Source: Spirochaetaceae bacterium (lineage in GTDB: Bacteria > Spirochaetota > Spirochaetia > SZUA-6 > Bin103). Taken from it: a DNA stretch of 27,893 bases. Position numbers and translations under genes: made by a program. Below the pieces are notes generated by a model, which had not been told where the DNA came from, did not search any database, and saw only the letters and a program-made list of their open reading frames with translations. Positions within the stretch are counted from its first letter, which is position 1, and each line of letters begins with the position of its first letter. This document shows, in pieces, positions 1 through 7,390 of this stretch. The stretch spans positions 1 through 27,893 of the forward strand of contig JAPOQV010000324.1 in the NCBI GenBank assembly GCA_026710565.1. The letters are read 5' to 3'.

Positions 1-153
1 GCCGTGGAGGAGCACATGGCGTGCGGGTTCGGCGCCTGCCAGGGATGCGCGGTGCGCACCGCCGCCGGCGGCTACGACCTGGGCTGCCGCGGCGGGCCGG
101 CCTTCGACGCGGAGCGCCTGGCGTGGCCCGGCCGGGCGGCGGCGGCCGCGTGA
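1..153 (+). CDS. pyrK: Dihydroorotate dehydrogenase electron-transfer subunit PyrK, C-terminal end (5' truncated by window)
   Basis: The window opens inside this gene, and the last 50 codons are readable in frame 1 up to TGA. The residues EEHMACGFGACQGC followed by a further Cys in DLGCRGGP give the Cys-x4-Cys-x2-Cys...Cys pattern that binds the [2Fe-2S] cluster in PyrK. PyrK is the FAD/[2Fe-2S] subunit that passes electrons from class 1B PyrD to NAD+. The stop overlaps the GTG start of pyrD by 4 nt (GTGA), so the two subunits are translationally coupled. The identification rests on the motif and on the pyrD neighbour. The N-terminal FAD/NAD domains lie outside the window. Confidence 0.93.
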   Translation, partial: AVEEHMACGFGACQGCAVRTAAGGYDLGCRGGPAFDAERLAWPGRAAAAA

Positions 154-1127
154 CCGACCTCTCCACGACGATCGCGCGCGGGCTGCCGGCGCCGAACCCG
201 GTGCTGCTGGCCTCCGGCACCTGCGGCTACGGCCGCGAGCTGGAGGCATTTCTGCCGCTGCGCGACTTGGGCGGGATCGTCACCAAGACCGTCACCCTGC
301 GCCCGCGGGCCGGCAATCCGCCGCCGCGCATCACCGAGACGCCGTCCGGGATGCTCAACGCGATCGGCCTGCAGAACGTCGGCGTCGACGCCTTCTGCCG
401 TGACAAGCTGCCGTACCTGACCGAGCTGGGGATCCCGTTGCTGGTGAGCGTCATGGGGCACACGGTCGAGGAACTGTGCTCGGTGGTGGAGCGCGTCTGC
501 CGTGCGGACGGGCTCGGCCGGCGCGTCGGCTTCGAGCTCAACCTGTCGTGCCCGAACGTCGCCTACGCCGACGCGCGCATGTTCGCGCATGACCCGGAGC
601 TGGTCGCCTCGGCCGTGGCGGCGGTGCGGCAGGTCACCGGCCGTCCGGTGGCCGCCAAGCTCAGCCCGGAAGTCCCGGACGTGGCCGGTTACGCGCTGGC
701 GGCCGAGCGGTCGGGCGCCGACGCGGTGACGGTCATGAACACGATCACCGGAATGGTGATCGACGTGCGCACGCGCCGGCCGGTGCTGGCCAACGGCACC
801 GGCGGGCTGTCGGGGCCGGCGATCCTGCCGATCGCGGTCCGTCAGGTGTTCCAGGCTGCGCGCGCGGTCTCCATCCCCGTGATCGGCGTGGGCGGAATCC
901 GCTCGGCCGACGACGCACTGCAGATGATCATCGCCGGCGCCGCGGCCGTGCAGGTGGGCACCGCGTCGTTCGTCGATCCCGGCACCGCCGGCGCGGTGCG
1001 CGAAGGCATCGCGGAGTACGTCCACCGCGAGGGCGGGCGCCTGCGCGACCTGATCGGCTCGATTCGCGATGACGACGGGCGCGGGAACGAGCCGCGCGGG
1101 GAGGTAGCCGATGCCGCCGCAGGATGA
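150..1127 (+). CDS. pyrD: Dihydroorotate dehydrogenase, class 1B catalytic subunit
   Basis: This 325-aa FMN enzyme oxidises dihydroorotate to orotate in UMP synthesis. The start is the GTG at 150, which overlaps the pyrK stop; homology begins there (TDLSTTIARGL), although the frame stays open upstream. It is a TIM barrel. NLSCPN holds the class 1 active-site Cys (C134). VAAKLSPEV and TVMNTITGM are FMN/substrate segments, and PVIGVGGIRSADDALQMIIAGA with VQVGTA is the C-terminal phosphate-binding part. Cys rather than Ser as the catalytic base, plus the adjacent pyrK, puts it in class 1B (NAD-linked heterotetramer). Its last 17 nt overlap pyrF. The length is normal for the family (about 300-310 aa) with a short polar tail. 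Confidence 0.96.
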   Translation: MTDLSTTIARGLPAPNPVLLASGTCGYGRELEAFLPLRDLGGIVTKTVTLRPRAGNPPPRITETPSGMLNAIGLQNVGVDAFCRDKLPYLTELGIPLLVSVMGHTVEELCSVVERVCRADGLGRRVGFELNLSCPNVAYADARMFAHDPELVASAVAAVRQVTGRPVAAKLSPEVPDVAGYALAAERSGADAVTVMNTITGMVIDVRTRRPVLANGTGGLSGPAILPIAVRQVFQAARAVSIPVIGVGGIRSADDALQMIIAGAAAVQVGTASFVDPGTAGAVREGIAEYVHREGGRLRDLIGSIRDDDGRGNEPRGEVADAAAG

Positions 1128-1824
1128 TCTCTCCAGGGTGATCATCGCCCTGGACACGCCCGACCTGGCGCGGGCGGAGCGCCTTATGGACACGCTCGGC
1201 GACCGGCCGGGCTACTACAAGGTGGGCCTGGAGCTGTTCGCGGCGGAGGGGCCGGCGGCGGTGCGGGCGGTGCGCGACCGCGGTCACGGCGTGTTCCTGG
1301 ACCTCAAGCTGCACGACATTCCAGAGACCGTGGCGCGGGCCACGCGGGCCGTCGCACGGCTGGGCGTCGACCTCGTCACCGTGCACGCCGCGGGCGGCCC
1401 GGCCATGCTGCGGGCCGCCGCCGCAGCAGCGCAGGAAGGCGCGGAAGGCGCGGGCTATGCGCCGACGCTTCTCGGCGTTACTATACTTACGAGCCTTGAT
1501 CGCGCCGATCTGGACGCGGTCGGGCTTGCGCCCGGACGTCGAGTCGATGACGTGGTGGTCGACCTTGGCCGTATGGCGGTCGACTCCGGCTGCGGTGGCC
1601 TCATCGCCGCCGGCAGTGACGCACGGGCGCTGCGCGCTGCCGTTGGTCCGGACGCCAGGATCGTCACCCCCGGGGTGCGACCGGTCTGGGCGGCCGCGCA
1701 CGACCAGAAACGAATCGCGACACCAGCGGCGGCACTCGCCGCGGGAGCCGATTACGTGGTCGTCGGCCGGGCGGTGACCGCCGCCCCGGATCCGGCCGGC
1801 GCCTTCGAACGACTCATGGAGTAA
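1111..1824 (+). CDS. pyrF: Orotidine 5'-phosphate decarboxylase
   Basis: This 237-aa enzyme decarboxylates OMP to UMP, the last step of de novo pyrimidine synthesis. The N-terminus VIIALDTPD is the first barrel strand. FLDLKLHDIPETV is the family signature with the catalytic D-K-x-x-D set (D64, K66, D69). The C-terminal VTPGVRP and ADYVVVGRAVT form the phosphate-binding loops. The ATG start follows a strong GGGGAGG ribosome-binding site located inside the end of pyrD, which it overlaps by 17 nt. The order pyrK-pyrD-pyrF gives an uninterrupted dihydroorotate-to-UMP segment apart from PyrE. Confidence 0.96.
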   Translation: MPPQDDLSRVIIALDTPDLARAERLMDTLGDRPGYYKVGLELFAAEGPAAVRAVRDRGHGVFLDLKLHDIPETVARATRAVARLGVDLVTVHAAGGPAMLRAAAAAAQEGAEGAGYAPTLLGVTILTSLDRADLDAVGLAPGRRVDDVVVDLGRMAVDSGCGGLIAAGSDARALRAAVGPDARIVTPGVRPVWAAAHDQKRIATPAAALAAGADYVVVGRAVTAAPDPAGAFERLME

Positions 1825-1836
1825 TCAGACACACCG

Positions 1837-3438
1837 ATGAAGTTCACCGATCTCAACCTGGATCCGAGGATCCAGAACGGAATCCGCGACGCCGGATTCG
1901 TCGAATGCACGAAAGTCCAGGAACGTACCTTCGAGTACTCGCTCGAAGGTATCGACGTGACCGTGCAGTCCCAGACCGGAACCGGCAAGACCGCCGCGTT
2001 CCTGATCTCGATCTTCGAGCTGTTCCTCAAGGAGGAATACTTCGACGACCGATTCGCGCTCATCATCGTCCCTACCCGCGAGCTTGTGGTCCAGATCGAG
2101 GAAGAGGCGCAACTGCTCGGCAAGCACCTCGACTTCAAGATGGCCAGCGTGTACGGAGGCGTAGGCTACGAGGAACAGGAACGAGCCCTGCGCGAGGGGG
2201 TGGATATCCTCATCGCCACCCCGGGCCGGTTGCTCGATTTCGACCGCTCCGGAAAGGTGCCGCTGCCGGACGTCGGCGCCCTGGTGATCGACGAGGCGGA
2301 CCGCCTGTTCGACATGGGCTTCATGCCCGACGTGCGCAAGATCCTGCGGCGCGTGCCGCCCGCCAAGGAGCGCTGGACCATGCTGTCCAGCGCCACCCTC
2401 GACGGCCGGGTGCGCAACCTGGCATGGCGGGACATGAGCAAGCCGGCGGAGATTGCAATCGAGCCGGAGCGGATGACGGTGGAGACCGTCACGCAGAGCC
2501 TCTACCACGTCACCAAGCAGCAGAAGCTCAGCCTGTTGCTCGGCCTGCTGAAGCGGGAGAACCCCGAAAGTGCGCTGATCTTCACCAACACCAAGCACGC
2601 CGCCGAGCAGGTGGCGCGCCGGCTGTCCATGAACGGCCACGAGGCCGAGTTCATCATGGGCGACCTGCCGCAGAGTAAGCGCCAGAGGCTGATCGATCAG
2701 CTAAAGGAGGGCACCCTGCCGATCCTGGTGGCCACCGACGTGGCGGGGCGCGGGTTGCATATCGACGACCTGGACCTGGTGGTCAACTACGATTTGCCGG
2801 AGCACACCGAGAACTACGTCCACCGCATCGGCCGCACCGCGCGTGCCGGCAAGAACGGCAAGGCGGTGTCCCTGGTGTGCGAGGAGTTCGTCTACGGCCT
2901 GAACGCCATCGAGGAGTTCACCCGCACGACCATTCCGGTCGAGAAGGCGACTCCCGAGCTGTACGTCACCGACCAGTCCGCAGGAGTGCGGGTCCCGCAC
3001 GGCCCGCGCCATCGCCCCGGCGACCGGCCGCGGGACCGCCGGCCCGCCGGCCGCCCATCGTCCGGCGATGGCCGGCGCAGGCAGCAGCGGCCCGCCGACC
3101 GGCGTCCCGTCGGAGCGCAGGACAGCCGCGACCGGCCGTCCCGACCGCATCGGCCCGAGCAACGGGACCGGGTGGCTCCCTCAGGAGCACACCCGGCTCG
3201 CACACCGGCTGCCGTCCCTGCCGCCGCCCGTGCCGGGGACCGGGACGGATCGCGCGGCGGTCGCCCGCAGGCTCCCCAGGCCACCAACGGGGCGAGGCCG
3301 CGGCCCGCACCGAGGCCGGCGGCGCCACCGGAGCAGAAGAAGCCTGCGGCCGCGCCCGTGCGGCCGGAGACTCCCGCCCGGCGCTCACTGCTGAAGCGCC
3401 TCCTGGGACGGTTGACCGGTAAAGCCGAGGACGCGTGA
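1837..3438 (+). CDS. DEAD-box ATP-dependent RNA helicase, RhlB/RhlE type, with basic C-terminal tail
   Basis: This 533-aa protein is predicted to unwind or remodel RNA in the cytoplasm (ribosome assembly or RNA decay). Core motifs are in order: SQTGTGKT (motif I, K51), PTREL (Ia, about 80), TPGRLLD (Ib, about 128), DEAD (152-155), SAT (185-187), ATDVAGRGLHI (V) and HRIGRTARAG (VI, about 330). From about residue 385 to the end the sequence is low-complexity and rich in Arg, Pro, Ala and Gly. It finishes with a Leu/Lys/Arg helix (SLLKRLLGRLTGK). Such tails usually bind RNA or partner proteins. It begins 12 nt after pyrF and its stop overlaps the folD start (GTGA), so it is part of the same transcription unit. 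RhlB and RhlE cannot be told apart by eye, so no symbol is given. Confidence 0.93.
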   Translation: MKFTDLNLDPRIQNGIRDAGFVECTKVQERTFEYSLEGIDVTVQSQTGTGKTAAFLISIFELFLKEEYFDDRFALIIVPTRELVVQIEEEAQLLGKHLDFKMASVYGGVGYEEQERALREGVDILIATPGRLLDFDRSGKVPLPDVGALVIDEADRLFDMGFMPDVRKILRRVPPAKERWTMLSSATLDGRVRNLAWRDMSKPAEIAIEPERMTVETVTQSLYHVTKQQKLSLLLGLLKRENPESALIFTNTKHAAEQVARRLSMNGHEAEFIMGDLPQSKRQRLIDQLKEGTLPILVATDVAGRGLHIDDLDLVVNYDLPEHTENYVHRIGRTARAGKNGKAVSLVCEEFVYGLNAIEEFTRTTIPVEKATPELYVTDQSAGVRVPHGPRHRPGDRPRDRRPAGRPSSGDGRRRQQRPADRRPVGAQDSRDRPSRPHRPEQRDRVAPSGAHPARTPAAVPAAARAGDRDGSRGGRPQAPQATNGARPRPAPRPAAPPEQKKPAAAPVRPETPARRSLLKRLLGRLTGKAEDA

Positions 3439-4307
3439 GCCCCGCCGGCGCCACCATCGTCGCCGGTGCGGAAGTCGCGGCCGCGCTGCGAAAGGAGGTG
3501 AGCGCGGCCGCGGCGGAGCTGACGGCCGCTTCCGGCCGGACGCCGCGGCTGGACGTGCTGCTGGTCGGCGGCGATCCGGCCTCCGCGTGGTACGCCGCAG
3601 CGAAACGCAAGCTCGGCCGGCGGCTCGGCATCGAGGTGCGCGTCACCGAGCTGGCGGCCGACACGCCGGCTGCGGCCGCCGCCGACGCGGTCGGCCGCGC
3701 GAGCGGCGATCCGCTCGTCGACGGGGTGATCATCGAGCTGCCGCTGCCGGCGGGGATCCAGCTCGCCGGACTCCGTGACCGCCTGGACCCGGTGAAGGAC
3801 GTTGACGGCATCACCCCCGCCAACCGGGCGGCGCTCTTCGACGGGCACGAGCAGGAGGCGCTGGTGCCGGCCACGGCGCTGGCCTGCGTCCGCATGATCG
3901 AGCGCTGCGGCCGGACCATCCGCGGCGCGGCGGTCGCCGTCGTCGGCCGCGGTCCGACCGTGGGCCGTCCCGTGGCCGCCGCGCTGATCAATCGTCACGC
4001 CACGGTCACGGTGTGCCACACGCGCACGCGCGACCTGGGCGCCGTGCTCGGCGAAGCGGACGTGGTGGTGGCCGCCGCGGGCGTGCCGCGCCTGGTCACC
4101 GGAGCGATGATCCGGCCGGGCGCGGCGGTGATCGACGCCGGCACCAACCAGGTGGGAGACGAGCTGGTCGGCGACGTGGAGCCGGAGTCGGTCGCCGCGG
4201 TCGCCGGCGCGCTGACGCCCGTGCCCGGCGGCGTGGGCACGGTCACCACGGCCATGATCATGGCCAACGTGATGCGCGCGGCCGAAATGCGGGGAGTGGC
4301 AGCGTGA
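3435..4307 (+). CDS. folD: Bifunctional methylene-THF dehydrogenase / methenyl-THF cyclohydrolase
   Basis: This 290-aa enzyme interconverts 5,10-methylene-, 5,10-methenyl- and 10-formyl-tetrahydrofolate with NADP. The Tyr/Lys pair of the active site is present in WYAAAKRK (Y53, K57). PVKDVDGI (family PxKDVDG) and the Rossmann motif VGRGPTVGRP (usual VGRSxxVGxP) follow. TPVPGGVGTVT near the end matches the conserved TPVPGGVGPMT. The GTG start overlaps the helicase stop by 4 nt, and the stop overlaps fchA by 4 nt in the same GTGA manner. Coupling to fchA makes sense because FchA produces the methenyl-THF that FolD reduces. Confidence 0.95.
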   Translation: MSPAGATIVAGAEVAAALRKEVSAAAAELTAASGRTPRLDVLLVGGDPASAWYAAAKRKLGRRLGIEVRVTELAADTPAAAAADAVGRASGDPLVDGVIIELPLPAGIQLAGLRDRLDPVKDVDGITPANRAALFDGHEQEALVPATALACVRMIERCGRTIRGAAVAVVGRGPTVGRPVAAALINRHATVTVCHTRTRDLGAVLGEADVVVAAAGVPRLVTGAMIRPGAAVIDAGTNQVGDELVGDVEPESVAAVAGALTPVPGGVGTVTTAMIMANVMRAAEMRGVAA

Positions 4308-4936
4308 GCATGCTGGCGGTGCCGGTGACGGAGTTCCTGGCGCAGGCCGCATCCCGTTCGCCGGCCCCGGGCGGCGGCGCGGTGGCCGCGGTGACCGGCG
4401 CCGGCGCCGCTGCGCTGGTGTCGATGGTCGGGGAGCTGACCATCGGCCGGAAGCGTTACCGGGACGTGCAGATGGAGGTCACGGCGCTCCGTGACCGGGC
4501 TGTCGCCGCCATGCATGCGCTGCAGGCGGCGGCCGTCGAGGACGCGGACGCCTACGGGGCGTACCTGCGGGCGTCGGCCCTTCCCAAGGACGACCCCGCC
4601 GCGCGTGAGCGGCGGGAAGCGGAGGTCGCCGCTGCCGTGGTGCGCATGACGCGCGCGCCGCTGGCCACGGCCGAGCGCTGCACCGAGGTGCTGCGGCTGG
4701 CTCGGCAGCTCGCGCCGATCGGCGCTGCGCACGCCATCAGCGACGCCGGCGTGGCACTGCACCTGGCTCATGCCGCGCTGAAGTCCGCATTGCTGACCGT
4801 CGATGTCAATCTTCCGTTCTTGCGTGATGCGGAAGAGGCTGATTCGATCAGAAGTCGCGGAAGCGATCTTGCGTCGAGTGCCGAACATGACCTATTGGAA
4901 GGAATACAGTCCGTTTCCTCCCGATCAAGCGAATGA
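4304..4936 (+). CDS. fchA: Formiminotetrahydrofolate cyclodeaminase (FTCD-C family)
   Basis: This 210-aa protein is predicted to convert 5-formimino-THF to 5,10-methenyl-THF plus ammonia, feeding FolD. The diagnostic N-terminal stretch SPAPGGGAVAAVTGAGAAAL followed by MVGELTIGRKRYRD matches the cyclodeaminase domain (PTPGGGS...AAL...MV..LT.GRKKY). The rest is helical with conserved DADAY and PLATAE segments. I chose the GTG at 4304 because GGGGAG sits 7 nt upstream and the start overlaps the folD stop. The ATG at 4310 is a possible alternative. No formiminotransferase gene is visible here, so the formimino donor (histidine or purine breakdown) is unknown. Confidence 0.88.
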   Translation: MSMLAVPVTEFLAQAASRSPAPGGGAVAAVTGAGAAALVSMVGELTIGRKRYRDVQMEVTALRDRAVAAMHALQAAAVEDADAYGAYLRASALPKDDPAARERREAEVAAAVVRMTRAPLATAERCTEVLRLARQLAPIGAAHAISDAGVALHLAHAALKSALLTVDVNLPFLRDAEEADSIRSRGSDLASSAEHDLLEGIQSVSSRSSE

Positions 4937-5076
4937 GTCGGCCACATTTTGCGAATTAGTGTAGATTCTCTGACTGGTCACCCCTGTGTGGGCGAGAATC
5001 ACGGCATTTGCCGCGCACCTCGGGATCCTATTTCGCAAAACGACCACTGGATCTTGATATTTCGCGTATAGAGGTC

Positions 5077-5105
5077 TTGACACTCTGCGAGAGGGCCCGT
5101 ATGTT
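5077..5105 (+). promoter_or_regulatory. Sigma70-type promoter for ilvB-ilvN(-polA)
   Basis: TTGACA at 5077-5082 and TATGTT at 5100-5105 are separated by exactly 17 nt. Transcription would start near 5112, leaving a very short leader before the AGGAG (5117-5121) and the ilvB ATG at 5129. The 192-nt gap from 4937 is visibly richer in A/T than its surroundings. It also holds a 7-bp inverted repeat (4964-4970 with 4994-5000) and a small hairpin CGGCA-TT-TGCCG (5002-5013). Neither is followed by a T tract, and I see no branched-chain leader peptide or T-box. Confidence 0.65.
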
Positions 5106-5128
5106 CGTCGACTCACAGGAGTGATGCG

Positions 5129-6856
5129 ATGGCAATGACGGAAAACGGCATCGAAGGCGGGCACATCCTGATCAAGTGCCTGGAGCAGGCCGGGATCAAG
5201 CACGTATTCGGCCTGTCGGGCGGGGCGGCGCTGCCGATCTTCGACGCGCTGGTCGCAACCGGCACCGACATGGAGTTCATCCTGGTCCGCCACGAGCAGG
5301 GCGCCGCGCACATGGCCGACGGCTACGCCCGCGCCACCGGCAAGCCGGCCTGCGTGCTGGTCACCAGCGGGCCCGGCGCCACCAACACCCTGACCGGCAT
5401 CATGACCGCGCACATGGACTCGGTGCCGATGATCGTCGTCTCCGGGCAGCAGGTGACCTGGATGCTGGGCAAGGACGCCTTTCAGGAGGCGGACATCTTC
5501 GGCGTGACCATGCCGATCGTGAAGCACAGCTACCTGGTCAAGGAGACGGCCGACATCCCCCGCACCGTGCGGGAGGCCGTGCACATCGCCACCAGCGGGC
5601 GCCCCGGGCCGGTGCTCATCGACGTTCCCAAGAACGTCAGCCAGGGGCCGTTCGTCGGTTCGATGGAGCCCGGCATGGAGCTGCCCGGCTACCAGGTGCC
5701 GGAACTCACCGACAGGGAATCAATCCACGACATCGCGGAGGCGCTGGGCAACGCGCGCCGGCCGGTGCTGCTGATCGGGCACGGCGCCCTGATCTCCGGC
5801 GCGCACGGAGAGGTGCGGGCGCTGGCCGAGAAGCTGCACGCCCCGGTGACCACCACGCTGCTGGGCAAGGGCGCTTTCCCGGAGACCCATCCGCTGTCGC
5901 TGGGGATGCTGGGCATGCACGGCACCGCGTACGCCAACAAGGCGGTCATGGAGTGCGACCTGATCATGTCGGTCGGCTCCCGCTTCGACGACCGCATCGT
6001 CGGCGACCCGAGCAAGTTCTGCCAGAACGCGACCAAGATCCACATCGACATCGACGAGGGTGAGATCGGCAAGATGATCAAGCCCGACCTGCACTGCGTG
6101 GCCGATGCGCGCATGGCGTTGGAGGAGTTGGTCAAACACGTCGGCCGGCTGGAGACCGAGGAGTGGCTGGCCACGCTGGATGGGTACAAGGAGCGTTTTC
6201 CGCTGAAGTACCGCAAGCAGGGCGGCTTGAAGATGCAGCACGTGATCGACGAGCTCTACCACCTGACCGGCGGCCGCGCGATCGTCTCCAGCGACGTGGG
6301 ACAGCACCAGATGTGGGCGGCGCAGTTCTACCTGACCGACCACCCCGACAACTGGCTGTCGTCCGGCGGCGCCGGCAGCATGGGCTTCGGCTTCCCGGCG
6401 GCGATCGGCGCCCAGTTCGGCTGCCCGGACGACCTGGTGCTGGCGATCGTCGGCGACGGCGGCTTCCAGATGACCATGTGCGAGCTGGCCACCGCCTGTA
6501 TCCACAAGCTGCCGCTCAAGGTGATCGTGCTCAACAACCACTACCTTGGCATGGTCCGGCAGTGGCAGGAGCTGTTCTACGATGAGCGGGAGAGCGGGGT
6601 CGACCTGGAGGGCAACCCGGACTTCGCCAAGCTGGCGCAGTCGTTCGGGGCCATGGGTCTCAACCTGCGGCGACCCGGTGACGTGCGCAAGGTCCTGACC
6701 CGGGCGCTGGAGTACAACGACGGTCCGGTGCTCATCAACGCCGAGGTGGAGAAGGCGGACAACGTCTACCCGATGATCCCCTCGGGTCAGCCGCTGGAGA
6801 CCATGATCATCGACCGGCCGACCACCAAGCTGGCCAAGCCGGTGGGATCCACCTGA
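5129..6856 (+). CDS. ilvB: Acetolactate synthase large (catalytic) subunit
   Basis: This 575-aa ThDP/FAD enzyme condenses two pyruvates, or pyruvate with 2-oxobutyrate, in valine, leucine and isoleucine synthesis. The N-terminal pyrimidine-binding domain has RHEQGAAHMADGYARATGK with the catalytic Glu (E56). FQEADIFGVTMPIVKHSYLV and VLIDVPKNV are typical of ALS and separate it from other ThDP enzymes. The central FAD/DHS domain includes GSRFDDR. The C-terminal ThDP motif starts at GDGGFQMT (about 442) and ends at VLNNH (about 470). The length is normal. AGGAG lies 7 nt before the ATG. The stop shares one base with the ilvN start. Confidence 0.96.
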   Translation: MAMTENGIEGGHILIKCLEQAGIKHVFGLSGGAALPIFDALVATGTDMEFILVRHEQGAAHMADGYARATGKPACVLVTSGPGATNTLTGIMTAHMDSVPMIVVSGQQVTWMLGKDAFQEADIFGVTMPIVKHSYLVKETADIPRTVREAVHIATSGRPGPVLIDVPKNVSQGPFVGSMEPGMELPGYQVPELTDRESIHDIAEALGNARRPVLLIGHGALISGAHGEVRALAEKLHAPVTTTLLGKGAFPETHPLSLGMLGMHGTAYANKAVMECDLIMSVGSRFDDRIVGDPSKFCQNATKIHIDIDEGEIGKMIKPDLHCVADARMALEELVKHVGRLETEEWLATLDGYKERFPLKYRKQGGLKMQHVIDELYHLTGGRAIVSSDVGQHQMWAAQFYLTDHPDNWLSSGGAGSMGFGFPAAIGAQFGCPDDLVLAIVGDGGFQMTMCELATACIHKLPLKVIVLNNHYLGMVRQWQELFYDERESGVDLEGNPDFAKLAQSFGAMGLNLRRPGDVRKVLTRALEYNDGPVLINAEVEKADNVYPMIPSGQPLETMIIDRPTTKLAKPVGST

Positions 6857-7386
6857 TGGCGTCGGGAAACGGGCACGTGGGCAGCCTGATGGACGAACGC
6901 CCGGTCAACACGTTGAGCGCCCTGGTCGCCAACAAGCCGGGCGTGCTGGCGCGCATCGCGCAGGTGTTCGCGCGGCGCGCCTACAACATCGAGTCGCTGG
7001 TGGTCTCGCCGGCGCACAACGGCGCCTACTCGCGGATGACGATCGGCGCCTCCGGCGACCCGCAGGGGCTCGACCAGATCATCAAGGGCGTCAACAAGCT
7101 GGTGGACGTCATCCACTGCTTCGACCACACCTTCGACCGCGCCGTGGTGCAGGAGCTGGCGCTGGTGAAGATCTCCTGCCAGTCGGACCAGCGCACGGAG
7201 GCGCTGCAGATCTGTGACCATTTCGACTGCAGCACGGAGGATCTCACCGAGCATTCGATGATCCTCAAGTGCACGGGTTCGTCGGAGAAGGTCGACGCGC
7301 TGCTCGGCATGCTCGAGAAGTTCGGGGTCGTCGAGATGATCCGCACCGGCAAAGTTGTGATGGCACGGGGCGGGGAAGTAACCTGA
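6856..7386 (+). CDS. ilvN: Acetolactate synthase small (regulatory) subunit
   Basis: This 176-aa regulatory subunit activates IlvB and carries valine feedback control. The N-terminal ACT domain (about 17-90) is clear: NTLSALVANKPGVLARIAQV, then RRAYNIESLVVSP and the SRMTI strand. The C-terminal domain has LVKISCQSDQRTEALQICDHF and a final KFGVVEMIRTGKVVMARG, as in bacterial small subunits. The ATG overlaps the ilvB stop by one base (TGATG), so the two subunits are translated together. The name ilvN rather than ilvH is a convention and cannot be decided from sequence. Confidence 0.95.
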   Translation: MASGNGHVGSLMDERPVNTLSALVANKPGVLARIAQVFARRAYNIESLVVSPAHNGAYSRMTIGASGDPQGLDQIIKGVNKLVDVIHCFDHTFDRAVVQELALVKISCQSDQRTEALQICDHFDCSTEDLTEHSMILKCTGSSEKVDALLGMLEKFGVVEMIRTGKVVMARGGEVT

Positions 7387-7390
7387 CGGC

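Noticed and set aside
4964..5013. Possible attenuator or T-box in the ilvB leader
   Set aside because: The inverted repeats are short, no T tract or branched-chain codon run is present, and the strong promoter at 5077-5105 lies downstream, so these bases would not be in the ilvB mRNA.
5176..6063. Long Arg-rich alternative frames inside ilvB, polA, aroC and others
   Set aside because: They are composition-driven shadows of well-identified genes in the other frames.
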